Assembly (NCBI GenBank): GCA_964458835.1
Contig: CAYWKV010000017.1
Span: 1-27,381 of the forward strand
Direction: 5' to 3'
DNA: 27,381 bases
Source: JAHJQQ01 sp964458835
GTDB lineage: Bacteria; Pseudomonadota; Gammaproteobacteria; Thiohalobacterales; Thiohalobacteraceae
The position numbers were made by a program, and so were the translations under genes. The notes beneath the pieces are model-generated. The model searched no databases, was not told where the DNA came from, and saw nothing but the letters and a program-made list of their open reading frames with translations. Positions within the stretch are counted from its first letter, which is position 1. Each line of letters begins with the position of its first letter. Shown here one piece after another: positions 6,907-15,483 of the stretch.

Positions 6907-8035
6907 ACTGCTTTGCGCGGCCCTCCTGGCGCTGTGCGCGGGCCCCGCGTTCGCCCACTCGGACGCCTCGGCATTCGCCGGCGGCGCCGGGCAGGCGGGT
7001 GCGGAGGCCGATGCCGCACCGGGCGAGGTCCGGGCCGACAGCGATCTCATCCGCGTCGCGGCGGTCGAGGAACGTGCCGTCGTCGAGAGCCGTGCCGGCG
7101 TCGGGCGGGTCATCGCGCCGGCCGCGGCGGTGCACGATGTCAACGCTTTCATCAGCGGCCAGGTCAAGGAGATCTACGTCCGCCCCGGCAGTCGCGTGCG
7201 TGTCGGCGACCCGGTTGCGCTGATCGACAGCCCGGAGTTCGTGCTGACGCAGAAGGGCTTCGTCGCGCTGCTCGGTAACGAGGAGAAGCTGGACATCCTG
7301 AGCGGCGAGGGCCGTTTGGGGAATTACCTGGACGATGCGCGTGAGAACCTGCGCTGGTGGGGTTTGAGCAACGAGGAGATCGAGCAGCTCGAGAAGACGG
7401 GCAAGGCGCTGGAGGGCATCACTGTGCGCGCTGCCGTCGATGGCGTCGTGACCGAGGTGCTGGTGCAGCCCGGTGAGCTGCTCAGCGCGGGCGATCGCAA
7501 CATGGCGCAGTTCGTGGTCATGGGGCGTGCCGTCGCGCGCGTCGTCGCCGACGACCGGCCGCTGTGGGTCGAAGGTCTGCTGTTCCCCGCGGATCTCGCG
7601 GGTGTGCGCACTGGCGACGTGCGCGTGCGGGTGTGGCTGCCCGACGGCCGGACGGTCGAATATCCCGCGCAGGACCTGCCGCCCGCGCTCGACGGCGCGC
7701 GCCAGCTGGGGCGCGTCCTGGTGAAGCTGGAGGAACGGGATGGCCTGTATCTGGGGCAGCCCGTGCGCATCGAGGTGCTGCTGCCGCGGCCGGAGAAGGC
7801 GTGGGCACCGCGCGCCGCGCTCATGGGTCAGGGACTCGAGACGGTGGTGTTCGTGCAGACCGAACCGGGCAGCTATCTCCGCCAGAAGATCGAGCCGGGT
7901 CCCGCCGTGGGCGACTGGGTGCCGGTCGCGGAGCTGAAGCCGGGCACCGCGGTCGTGACCCATGGGAAGATGGCGCTCGAGGGCGCGTATCGGCTGACGC
8001 GCTCCGGCGCCCAGGCCGACGACCATCATCACTGA
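6896..8035 (+). CDS. RND efflux periplasmic adaptor, second of two
   Basis: A 379-residue adaptor of the CzcB/CusB type. The signal peptide ends near residue 20 (PAFA|HSDASAFAGG). Barrel-sandwich halves are at HDVNAFISGQVKEIYVRPGS and ITVRAAVDGVVTEVLVQPGE, with a helical hairpin between them, then a beta-barrel domain (RPLWVEGLLFPADLAGVRTG) and a membrane-proximal domain (APRAALMGQGLETVVFVQTE). The C-terminus ADDHHH is a possible metal ligand. The start is fixed by the overlap with the first adaptor and a GAGG site. The pump gene follows after 9 bases. Two non-identical adaptors for one pump, with no outer-membrane channel gene nearby, is unusual. The resistance substrate is probably a metal but cannot be read from the adaptor. 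Confidence 0.92.
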   Translation: MRTELLCAALLALCAGPAFAHSDASAFAGGAGQAGAEADAAPGEVRADSDLIRVAAVEERAVVESRAGVGRVIAPAAAVHDVNAFISGQVKEIYVRPGSRVRVGDPVALIDSPEFVLTQKGFVALLGNEEKLDILSGEGRLGNYLDDARENLRWWGLSNEEIEQLEKTGKALEGITVRAAVDGVVTEVLVQPGELLSAGDRNMAQFVVMGRAVARVVADDRPLWVEGLLFPADLAGVRTGDVRVRVWLPDGRTVEYPAQDLPPALDGARQLGRVLVKLEERDGLYLGQPVRIEVLLPRPEKAWAPRAALMGQGLETVVFVQTEPGSYLRQKIEPGPAVGDWVPVAELKPGTAVVTHGKMALEGAYRLTRSGAQADDHHH

Positions 8036-8044
8036 GGGGGAGAG

Positions 8045-11000
8045 ATGTTCGACTGGATCATTGGCTGGTCGCTGCGTAACCGTGTCGTCGTCCTGCTGCT
8101 GTATGCGGTGCTGTCGGTCGCGGCGCTGTTCGCACTCGGGCGCATGGTCATCGACGTTTTCCCCGAATTCGCCCCGCCGCAGGTGCAGATCCAGACCGAG
8201 GCGCCCGGCTTCGCGGCGCGCGACGTCGAACTGCTGGTGACGCGGCCGTTGGAGGTCGCGCTGCAGGGCATGCCGAACGTCGAGCAGATCCGCTCCAATT
8301 CCTCGATCGGCCTGTCGCGTATCACCATCGTCTTCGATGCCGACACCGACATCTTCCACGCCCGGGTGCTCGCCCAGGAGCGCCTGCAGCTTGCGCGCGG
8401 CACGCTGCCGGACAGCGTGAGCCCGCCCGAGCTCATGCCGGTGACCTCGGCCATCAGCTGGCTGCTGAAGTTCGCCCTGGTGGACTGGTCCGACCAGGAC
8501 CGCAGCTACGAGCTGCGCAGCCTGGTCGACTGGGAATTCCGCAACCGTCTGCTGGCCCAGGAAGGCGTGGCCTCGGTGGTCGCGGTGGGCGGCGAGGTCA
8601 AGCAGTATCAGGTGCAGGTCGATCCGGCCGCGCTCATGCGCCTCGGCCTGCCGTTCACGCGCGTATTGGACGCCGCGCGCGACGCCAACAGCATCGCACC
8701 GGCGGCCTTCGTGTTCCCGACACCGGAGGAGGAATACTTCATGCGCGCCGAGGCGCGCGTGCAGTCGCTCGCCGACATCGGGCGCAGCGGGCTGGGCATG
8801 GTCCAGGGCAGTCCGCTGACGCTGGCCGACGTCGCCGACGTACGCTTCGGCGGCGAGATCAAGCGCGGCGACGGGCAGATGTACGGCGGGCCGGCGGTGA
8901 TCGGCACGGTCTCCAAACTGTGGGGCAGCGACACCCTGGCCACCACGCACCGCGTCGAGGAGACGCTGCGCGAGCTGGCCACCACGCTCCCCGAGGGCGT
9001 CGAGCTCGTCGCCAACGTATTCCGCCAGGCGAGCTTCATCGAGCGTTCCATCGACAACCTCGAAGAGGCGCTGCTGCACTCCTCGCTCATCGTGGCGCTG
9101 GTGCTGTTCCTGTTTCTGGTCCGCTGGCGGCCGACGGTCATCAGCCTGATCGCCATCCCGACCTCGCTGATGATGGGCATTCTGGTGCTGTGGCTGCTGG
9201 ACATCGGCCTCAACGCGCTGACCCTCGGCGGCCTGGTGTTCGCCATCGGCGAGGTGGTCGACGACGCCATCATCGACGTGGAGAACATCCTGCGGCGCCT
9301 GCGCGAAAACCGGCAGACCGAGCAGCCGCGGCCCACGCTGGAGGTCGTCTTCGAGGGCTCCAGCGAGATCCGCAATTCGGTGGTGTTCGCCACCGTCATC
9401 ATCGTGCTGACCTTCCTGCCGGTGTTCTTCCTGAGCGACATCGAGGGCCGGGTGTTCGCGCCGCTGGCCATCGCCTATCTGGCCGCCGTGGCCGGGTCGC
9501 TGCTGGTTGCGCTGACGGTGGTGCCGGTGCTGTGCTCGTATTTCTTCGGCAGCCGCCATGCGCAGGAACACGTCGGCCTGGGCGCGTTCGCCACCCGCCT
9601 GCTGGAGGCTTATCGGCGCGCGCTGGGCTACACGATGGCGCGTCCGCGGGCCATGCTCGGCACCGCTCTGGGCGCCATCGTCCTCGGCCTGGCGCTGATC
9701 TTCATGCTCGGGCGCTCGTTCATGCCGGGCTTCCACGAAGGCAATATCGTCATCGCCATGACCCTGATGCCGGGCACCTCTCTGGAGGAGAGCCTGCGTA
9801 TCGGCCGCACCGTGGAGAATCTGGTGGGCGGGATGCCCGAGGTGGCCATGGTGGCCCAGCGCGCCGGCCGTTCGCGCCTCGATGAGGACGCACAGCCGGT
9901 GAATTTCAGCGAGTTCGACGTGACGCTGAAACAGGACGTGCGCGACGTATCGGCTGTGATGGATGTCATACGCGACCAGCTCGCCGGCATCCCCGGGGCC
10001 TCGATCAATGTCTCGCAGTTCATCACCCATCGCATGCAGGAGATCATGTCCGGCGTACGTTCGCAGATGGTCGTCAAGATCTATGGTCCGGATCTGGACA
10101 TGCTGGCGCATCTGCAGCAGGAACTCTTCGCGGCGGTGCAGGCCGTCGACGGCGTGGTCGATCTGCAGGCGGAGCCGATGGTGATGGTGCCCGGCATCGA
10201 CCTGCGAGTGGATCGCGACGCCGCGACCGCCTACGGCCTCACGCCCGGCGAGATCGTGCGCCAGGCGGGCGGCGCCCTCAACGGCGTGGTCGTGTCGCAG
10301 GTGCTGGAGGGTGATCGCGCCTACGATTTGTACGTGCGCATCGACGCGGCCGCACGCGAGGATCTGAAGGCGCTGGAGAACCTGCCGCTGCAGACCCCGA
10401 CGGATGCGGTGGTCCCGTTGCAGGCCGTCGCCCGGCTGCAGGCGGTGCAGGAGCCCTACATGATCAACCGCGACGGCGGCGCACGCCGCGCCGTCGTGCA
10501 GTGGAACGTCGCCGGGGGGCACGATCTGAGCACGGTGGTGGCCGATGTGCGCGAGCAGGTGGACAAGACCATGGTGCTGCCGACCGGCTACACGCTCGAG
10601 TACGGCGGCGACTGGGAGGGGCAGCAGCGCGCCCTGCACGACCTGCTGACCGCCGGCGGCATCGCGGTGCTGCTGGTGCTCGCCGTGATGCTGCGCGCCT
10701 TCCGGGCGCTGCCGCTGGTCGGCCTGGTCCTGTCCAACCTGCCGTTCGCCCTGGTGGGCGGCGTGCTGGCGCTGGTGCTGGCCGGCGAGAACCTGAACGT
10801 GTCGTCGCTGGTCGGTCTGATCGCCCTGTTCGGCATCGCCACGCGCAACAGCATCCTGCTCATCTCCCGCTACCAGCGGGTCGCGGCCCGTAACGGCGGT
10901 GCCGCGGCCGACGAGGTGGCACTCGCGGTGCAGGGCGCGCTCGATCGCATGCTGCCCATCGCCATGACGGCCCTGACCACGGCATTGGCGGTTATCCCAT

Positions 11001-11167
11001 TCCTGGTGGGGGATCCGACCGGCAAGGAGCTGCAGCGACCCCTGGCGATCGTTCTGCTCGGCGGCATGGTCAGCTCCACGCTGCTGAATCTGTTCGTATT
11101 GCCGTCCGGGTTCGCCTGGGCGCTGCGGCGCTGGCCCAACCTGCTGCGCGCGCCGGGCGGGGCCTGA
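8045..11167 (+). CDS. Heavy-metal-type RND efflux pump, CzcA family
   Basis: A 1040-residue proton-driven inner-membrane transporter with the normal length and architecture of the HME-RND family: one N-terminal membrane helix, a large periplasmic loop, six membrane helices in the middle (about 340-540), a second loop and five C-terminal helices (about 870-1030). The key motif in transmembrane helix 4 is AIGEVVDDAIIDVEN (residues 400-414), with the paired aspartates D406 and D407. By the Nies classification as I remember it, AIG-x3-DDA-x3-VEN is the HME5 signature (cyanobacterial NrsA-like). The divalent Czc (DFG-x3-DGA) and Cu/Ag Cus (AIG-x3-DAA) signatures differ. The substrate is therefore not safely copper or zinc. 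A strong GGGGGAGAG site precedes the ATG. It is the last gene of the sigma-54-driven operon. Confidence 0.93.
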   Translation: MFDWIIGWSLRNRVVVLLLYAVLSVAALFALGRMVIDVFPEFAPPQVQIQTEAPGFAARDVELLVTRPLEVALQGMPNVEQIRSNSSIGLSRITIVFDADTDIFHARVLAQERLQLARGTLPDSVSPPELMPVTSAISWLLKFALVDWSDQDRSYELRSLVDWEFRNRLLAQEGVASVVAVGGEVKQYQVQVDPAALMRLGLPFTRVLDAARDANSIAPAAFVFPTPEEEYFMRAEARVQSLADIGRSGLGMVQGSPLTLADVADVRFGGEIKRGDGQMYGGPAVIGTVSKLWGSDTLATTHRVEETLRELATTLPEGVELVANVFRQASFIERSIDNLEEALLHSSLIVALVLFLFLVRWRPTVISLIAIPTSLMMGILVLWLLDIGLNALTLGGLVFAIGEVVDDAIIDVENILRRLRENRQTEQPRPTLEVVFEGSSEIRNSVVFATVIIVLTFLPVFFLSDIEGRVFAPLAIAYLAAVAGSLLVALTVVPVLCSYFFGSRHAQEHVGLGAFATRLLEAYRRALGYTMARPRAMLGTALGAIVLGLALIFMLGRSFMPGFHEGNIVIAMTLMPGTSLEESLRIGRTVENLVGGMPEVAMVAQRAGRSRLDEDAQPVNFSEFDVTLKQDVRDVSAVMDVIRDQLAGIPGASINVSQFITHRMQEIMSGVRSQMVVKIYGPDLDMLAHLQQELFAAVQAVDGVVDLQAEPMVMVPGIDLRVDRDAATAYGLTPGEIVRQAGGALNGVVVSQVLEGDRAYDLYVRIDAAAREDLKALENLPLQTPTDAVVPLQAVARLQAVQEPYMINRDGGARRAVVQWNVAGGHDLSTVVADVREQVDKTMVLPTGYTLEYGGDWEGQQRALHDLLTAGGIAVLLVLAVMLRAFRALPLVGLVLSNLPFALVGGVLALVLAGENLNVSSLVGLIALFGIATRNSILLISRYQRVAARNGGAAADEVALAVQGALDRMLPIAMTALTTALAVIPFLVGDPTGKELQRPLAIVLLGGMVSSTLLNLFVLPSGFAWALRRWPNLLRAPGGA

Positions 11168-11177
11168 GGGTGCTCGC

Positions 11178-11206
11178 TTGGCAGTCCGGCGGGTGGTTGC
11201 TATCCT
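11178..11206 (+). promoter_or_regulatory. Sigma-70-type promoter of the kinase-regulator pair
   Basis: TTGGCA (11178-11183), a 17-base spacer and TATCCT (11201-11206) match 5 of 6 and 4 of 6 of the -35 and -10 consensus at the ideal distance. The start would be near 11213, ahead of the kinase ATG at 11251. The regulators could thus be made independently of the sigma-54 operons. Confidence 0.5.
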
Positions 11207-11250
11207 GAATCGCCGGGATTCGCGCGGCTTTCGCCAGGTGTTGAGGCGTT

Positions 11251-13884
11251 ATGAACCATTCCCTGTTGGCAGGTCAGCGGCGTCGAGACGAGGTGATCGG
11301 CCTCGGCCAATGGCAGAGCTGGCTGCTGTACGGCTGGGTCCTGCTGCTGATCGTCTCGCCTCTCCTGCTGCTCGGTCCTGACAGCAGTACGGCGCCCGCG
11401 CGCTACATCGACGTCCGTACCCACGCCATCGTCGAGCTGTTCTGCGGCATCACGGCGCTGCTGATCGCCGCCCTGATCATGGCGCTGTCACGCCGGTATC
11501 AGGGCGGTTCGCTGAACCTGTTCGCGCTCGGCTTCCTGGTGATGGGGCTGCTCGATGTTCTGCACTCCGCCACGCCGCCGGCCGTGTATCCGGGGCTGTT
11601 CGTCGCATCGCACACCCTCTCCATCTTCTTCGGTGGTGCCCTGCTGTGCATGGGCGCGGTGCGCTATTACCGCGCCCACCAGCCACCGACCACACCGCTG
11701 CGCCTGTCCGGCGAGGTGGCGTTCACGCTGGCAGCGCTGGCCGCGATCGCCGTCGCCTATCACATCGTCCTGCCGGTCGGGAACGTCGACGATATGTACA
11801 GCTTCTCAGCGCTCGCGCGGCGCACCCACGAGCTGGCGGGGGTGTTCTATGCCGTCGCCGCGTTGCTGGCATTCCTGTTCTATCGCGCGACCCGCCAGCG
11901 GCTGGTGCTGGTCATCGCCGGGATGCTGATGCTGTTCGGCGAAAGCGCCTATCTGTTCCGCTTTTCACATCTGTGGGACTCCACCTGGTGGACCTGGCAT
12001 GCGGTCAAGGCCGGCCTCTACATGGCCACCGTGGTGGTGATCGCCGCTGCATTGGTGGTGGCCCTGCGGGCAGTCGAGCGGGCACGGGCTACGCAGGTCG
12101 CCACCAACCGGGAGTTGCGGCACGCCCATGACGAACTGGGTCTGATGCACTATGAGCTGCAGGTGCGCAATTCCATGGTCAACGCCAGTATCAACGCCCG
12201 CAGCCTGGACCAGACGCTGGGCGTGATCGAGCAGGCGCTGGCGGAGTTCCTGGGGCCGTGCCGCTACACCCTCATATTGCGGGTACCGCAGGACGAGGTG
12301 GCGGAACTGGAGCGCGGCATGCGGCGCCAGGCGTTGCGCTGGACGGTGGAGGTCACGCCCGAGCACATGCCATGCGTGCGCCTGGCACGGGCGGTGGGCG
12401 GGGCGGGCGACGAGCTGGTGCATACCTGTACGCCCACCAGTGAGCCGCACGCCTGCATGTGCCTGGCGTTACGCGCCCACGATCAGGTGTTCGGTTATCT
12501 GCGCATGGACGTCCAGGATGCCGGGCCGGCCCGGGTGAAGCGCGAACAGCTGGATATGGTAGCCGCCGAGATCGGGCCGATCGTGCACAACGCCCTGCTG
12601 CACCACCGCTGGACCGAGGCGGTGGCCTTCCGTGCGGCGCTGTCGCGTGTGGCGGCGATGCTGGGCTCGACCCTGGATCTGCCGCGGGTCCTCGAGGCCG
12701 TCTGCGCGGAGAGCGCACAGCTGCTCGACAGCGAGGGCTCGGCCATCCTGCTGACCCGCGAGGACGGCGAGGGCATGGATCTGGCCAGCCGTTGCATGCT
12801 GGGTGCCGCGGCCGTCAATGCGGATACCGGACAGCCCGCCTGGCTGGCGTCGGAGCAGGGGCCGGCGCTGTTCGCACGGCTGCGCGAGTCGGGGCGGCCG
12901 CTGGCGCTGGTGAAGCCGGATCCCGGGGTAACGCCCCCCTTCCCGTTGGGTACGCCCGGCTGCATATGGGGCGCGCTGGCCATATTCCCCCTGCTGGACG
13001 GCAACGAGCTCATGGCGGTGATGCTGATCATGCGCACGGAGCGCGTGCCGTTCAGCGTCGCGACCCTCGAACAGGGCGAACTGCTGGCCGAGCAGGTGCG
13101 CGTCGCCATCGCCAACGCCCGGGCCTACGAGGCCGTGCGGCGCACCAACGAACAGCTGCGACGCTCCGAAGAGGAACGCGTACGTGCGGAACGTCTTGCG
13201 GTGCTCGGCCAGATGGCGGCCAGCGTCGCCCATGAGGTGCGCAATCCGCTCAGCGCCATCAACAACTGTCTGGCGGTGCTGCGCCGCAGCATACACGGCC
13301 AGCCCGAGGCCGCCGCCCCGGCCATGGAGATCATCGACGACGAGATCCGGCGGCTGGAGCGGCTGACGCGCAACTTCATCAGCTTCGGGCGCTCGCCGCG
13401 GCGTACGCAGACGCGGGTGCACCTGGATACGCTCGTTGGCCGTGTCTGCGAGGGCATCGAACGGCATATCCATCACGAAGGGCTGCCCGTCACGGTGGAG
13501 CAGGAGATCTGGGGCGATTGCGGCGCGGTGCTGTTCGACGCCGACGGTTTCCAGGAACTGCTGTGGAACCTGATGCTCAACGCCGTGCAGGCGCTCAAGG
13601 GCGCCGGCCGTGTGCGGGTGCGGCTGGTGCAGCGCGAAGGCCATGCTTTCCTGGCGGTGGCCGACAACGGTCCCGGCATCCTGCCGGAGGATCGGGTCCG
13701 CATCTTCGAGCCGTTCTTCAGCCAGCGCTCGCAGGGTGCGGGGCTGGGTCTGGCCATCGTGCGCCAGCACGTCGAGGGCTGGGGCGGGCGGCTGCGCGTG
13801 TGGGGCCCGCCGGGCGCGTGCTTCGCGCTGCGGTTCCCGGTGTCGGCGGCGGTCGCGACGGTCGATGCGGAGCTGGTGTCGTGA
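11251..13884 (+). CDS. Membrane sensor histidine kinase, MASE3-like with GAF domains
   Basis: An 877-residue hybrid of sensor modules and an NtrB/AtoS-type kinase. Residues about 24-271 hold eight predicted membrane helices and match the MASE3 pattern (AIVELFCGITALLI, LGFLVMGLLDVLHSATPP). Two cytoplasmic GAF-like regions follow, about 305-455 and 465-625. The kinase core has the H-box ASVAHEVRNPLSAINN with phospho-acceptor H661, N-box NLMLNAVQAL, G1 DNGPGI, F-box IFEPFFS and G2 GAGLGLAIV. The first GAF-like region has a Cys/His cluster (H391, C393, H400, C402, C404, with C375 nearby) that could bind metal. The gene overlaps the response regulator by 4 bases. Its position between RND and thiocyanate dehydrogenase operons suggests it senses a signal common to both. 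The ligand is unknown. Confidence 0.9.
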   Translation: MNHSLLAGQRRRDEVIGLGQWQSWLLYGWVLLLIVSPLLLLGPDSSTAPARYIDVRTHAIVELFCGITALLIAALIMALSRRYQGGSLNLFALGFLVMGLLDVLHSATPPAVYPGLFVASHTLSIFFGGALLCMGAVRYYRAHQPPTTPLRLSGEVAFTLAALAAIAVAYHIVLPVGNVDDMYSFSALARRTHELAGVFYAVAALLAFLFYRATRQRLVLVIAGMLMLFGESAYLFRFSHLWDSTWWTWHAVKAGLYMATVVVIAAALVVALRAVERARATQVATNRELRHAHDELGLMHYELQVRNSMVNASINARSLDQTLGVIEQALAEFLGPCRYTLILRVPQDEVAELERGMRRQALRWTVEVTPEHMPCVRLARAVGGAGDELVHTCTPTSEPHACMCLALRAHDQVFGYLRMDVQDAGPARVKREQLDMVAAEIGPIVHNALLHHRWTEAVAFRAALSRVAAMLGSTLDLPRVLEAVCAESAQLLDSEGSAILLTREDGEGMDLASRCMLGAAAVNADTGQPAWLASEQGPALFARLRESGRPLALVKPDPGVTPPFPLGTPGCIWGALAIFPLLDGNELMAVMLIMRTERVPFSVATLEQGELLAEQVRVAIANARAYEAVRRTNEQLRRSEEERVRAERLAVLGQMAASVAHEVRNPLSAINNCLAVLRRSIHGQPEAAAPAMEIIDDEIRRLERLTRNFISFGRSPRRTQTRVHLDTLVGRVCEGIERHIHHEGLPVTVEQEIWGDCGAVLFDADGFQELLWNLMLNAVQALKGAGRVRVRLVQREGHAFLAVADNGPGILPEDRVRIFEPFFSQRSQGAGLGLAIVRQHVEGWGGRLRVWGPPGACFALRFPVSAAVATVDAELVS

Positions 13885-15257
13885 CGCTGCGCGCACTCGT
13901 CGTCGATGATCAGCGCAGCCCGCGCCGCAGTCTGGTGCTGCTGCTGGAGAACGCCGGCATGCAGGCCGGCGAGGCTGCCAGCGGCAGTGAGGCGCTCGCC
14001 CTGCTGGAGTACGAGCACTACGACGTGCTGATCACCGATCTGCGCATGGATGGCATGTCCGGCAACGAACTGCTGCGGGAAGTGAAGATCCGGCATCCGC
14101 AGCTGCCCGTCATCCTGATCACCGCCTACGGCAGCATCGAGACCGCCGTCGAGGCCATGCGCCTGGGCGCCTACGACTACCTCACCAAGCCATTCAGCGA
14201 GGATGAGATCCTGGAGAAGATCCAGCAGGCCCATGCCCTGGCGACCGCGACGCAGCCCAGCGCGCCAGTGGCGGGGGACGCGGGACTGGTGGCGGCCAGC
14301 GCAGTGATGCAGGGCGTGCTGATCCGCGCCGAGCGTATCGCCCGCACCGAACTGAGCATCCTCATCACCGGCGAGACGGGCACCGGCAAGAGCATGCTGG
14401 CACGCTACATCCACGAGCGCGGCCAGCGCGCCGAGCAGCCGTTCGTCAGTCTCAACTGCGCCAGCGTGCCCGAACAGCTCCTGGAGAGCGAGCTCTTCGG
14501 GCACGCCAAGGGCAGCTTCACCGGCGCCACGGAGGCGCGTCAGGGCCTGTTCGAGGCCGCCGACGGCGGCACCATTTTCCTCGACGAGATCGACACGCTG
14601 TCGCCGGCCATGCAGGCCAAGCTGCTGAGTGTATTGCAGGAACGCGAGATCCGCCGTATCGGCACCAACCGCGCGCGCAAGATCGACATCCGGGTCATCG
14701 CTGCGGCGAACCGAGATCTCTCGGCGCTCATCGCCACCGGCGAATTCCGGCCGGATCTGTATTACCGCGTGAACGGCTACCGCATCAATCTGCCGCCGCT
14801 GCGGGAGCGCGGCGAGGATCTCGAGCGCCTGCTGGAGACTTTCCTGCGCCAGTACGCCAGGAAGCATGGCCGCGGGCCGCTCACGCTGACGCCGCAGGCG
14901 CTGGCCAAGGTGCTGGATTATCCCTTCCCCGGCAACGTGCGCCAGCTGGAGAGCATGGTCGAGCAGATGGTGGTGTTCGCCGGCCCGAGCGGCCGCGTCG
15001 ATGTCGACGCGCTGCCCGAGGAGATACTGCAGCGCTCGGGTGGCGCGCGCGTTCAGCGCGGTATCGCGGAGGAGCCCGCCCAGCCGCTGAATCTGGCCGA
15101 CAGCGAGCAGCAGGCCATCGAGGCGGCGCTGGATCGCTACGACAGCCTGTCCGAGGTGGCGCGCAGTCTCGGCATCGGCCGCACCACTCTCTGGCGCAAG
15201 CTGCGCCAGTACGACATCCACCGCGGTCCGCGCGGCGCGCAGCGGCGCCGGCAGTAG
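13881..15257 (+). CDS. NtrC-family sigma-54-dependent response regulator
   Basis: A 458-residue DNA-binding activator. The receiver domain (1-115) has D9/D10, phospho-acceptor D53 (LITDLRMDGMSG), T81 and K103. The AAA+ domain (about 130-370) has Walker A GETGTGKS (164-171), Walker B TIFLDEI (231-237) and the sigma-54 contact loop GSFTGA (211-216), a conservative variant of GAFTGA. A Fis-type helix-turn-helix closes the protein (LSEVARSLGIGRTTLWRKLR). The start is GTG at 13881, overlapping the kinase stop as GTGA, with GGAG upstream. This couples translation to the kinase. It is the only sigma-54 activator in the window, and three sigma-54 promoters with related upstream sites flank it, so it is the likely regulator of all three. 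Confidence 0.93.
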   Translation: MTLRALVVDDQRSPRRSLVLLLENAGMQAGEAASGSEALALLEYEHYDVLITDLRMDGMSGNELLREVKIRHPQLPVILITAYGSIETAVEAMRLGAYDYLTKPFSEDEILEKIQQAHALATATQPSAPVAGDAGLVAASAVMQGVLIRAERIARTELSILITGETGTGKSMLARYIHERGQRAEQPFVSLNCASVPEQLLESELFGHAKGSFTGATEARQGLFEAADGGTIFLDEIDTLSPAMQAKLLSVLQEREIRRIGTNRARKIDIRVIAAANRDLSALIATGEFRPDLYYRVNGYRINLPPLRERGEDLERLLETFLRQYARKHGRGPLTLTPQALAKVLDYPFPGNVRQLESMVEQMVVFAGPSGRVDVDALPEEILQRSGGARVQRGIAEEPAQPLNLADSEQQAIEAALDRYDSLSEVARSLGIGRTTLWRKLRQYDIHRGPRGAQRRRQ

Positions 15258-15283
15258 ATGCGGTCGTCAAGCGCCTAAAAAAC

Positions 15284-15320
15284 CGTAGCCCGGATTCCGC
15301 TGCGCTCCATCCGGGTTACG
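15284..15320. repeat. REP-like CCCGGAT hairpin
   Basis: CGTAGCCCGGAT and ATCCGGGTTACG pair across CCGCTGCGCTCC-type sequence, forming a stable extragenic hairpin 26 bases after the regulator stop codon. This GTAGCCCGGAT palindrome is widespread in gammaproteobacteria. Here it separates the regulator gene from the next promoter and may act as its terminator. Confidence 0.75.
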
Positions 15321-15342
15321 CGGGCTCCGGTGCCTGCCCTTC

Positions 15343-15359
15343 CGTTCCTTCCTGAAACC
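15343..15359. promoter_or_regulatory. Candidate second activator site (degenerate)
   Basis: CGTTCC-TTCCT-GAAACC shares the 6-5-6 layout of the perfect site 35 bases downstream. Its reverse complement reads GGTTTC-N5-GGAACG, like the site at 5899-5915. One half is degenerate. Confidence 0.4.
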
Positions 15360-15377
15360 CCGCGCACCTGTTTCAGT

Positions 15378-15394
15378 CGTTCCATTGTGGAACG
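15378..15394. promoter_or_regulatory. Candidate upstream activator site of the thiocyanate dehydrogenase operon
   Basis: CGTTCC-ATTGT-GGAACG is a perfect 6-bp inverted repeat with a 5-base spacer. Its centre (15386) is 83 bases from the GG of the sigma-54 promoter at 15468, a normal enhancer distance for NtrC-type regulators. Confidence 0.6.
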
Positions 15395-15467
15395 GTGTGC
15401 TGCGGCAAATCCCTTACTCCGCGCCTGCGCTTACGCAAAATCATGGACATATCACCCGTGCCGCTGC

Positions 15468-15483
15468 TGGCATGGGAATTGAT
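15468..15483 (+). promoter_or_regulatory. Sigma-54 (-24/-12) promoter of the thiocyanate dehydrogenase operon
   Basis: TGGCATGGGAATTGAT matches the -24/-12 consensus with the correct ten-base GG to G-x spacing. The -12 element is GA in place of GC. The start would be near 15494, about 109 bases before the ATG at 15603. The leader contains no open frame that I would call. Confidence 0.6.

Noticed and set aside
6863..10639. A very long open frame (over 1200 codons) on the minus strand opposite the RND genes.
   Set aside because: It is a by-product of high-GC codon use in the real genes. The translation is His/Gln/Arg-rich with no domain, and the plus strand encodes clear adaptor and pump proteins.
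11188..11200. A sigma-54 promoter before the sensor kinase (GG then GC within GGCGGGTGGTTGC).
   Set aside because: The GG to GC spacing is nine bases, not ten, and the -24 box lacks TGGCA. A sigma-70-type promoter fits better.
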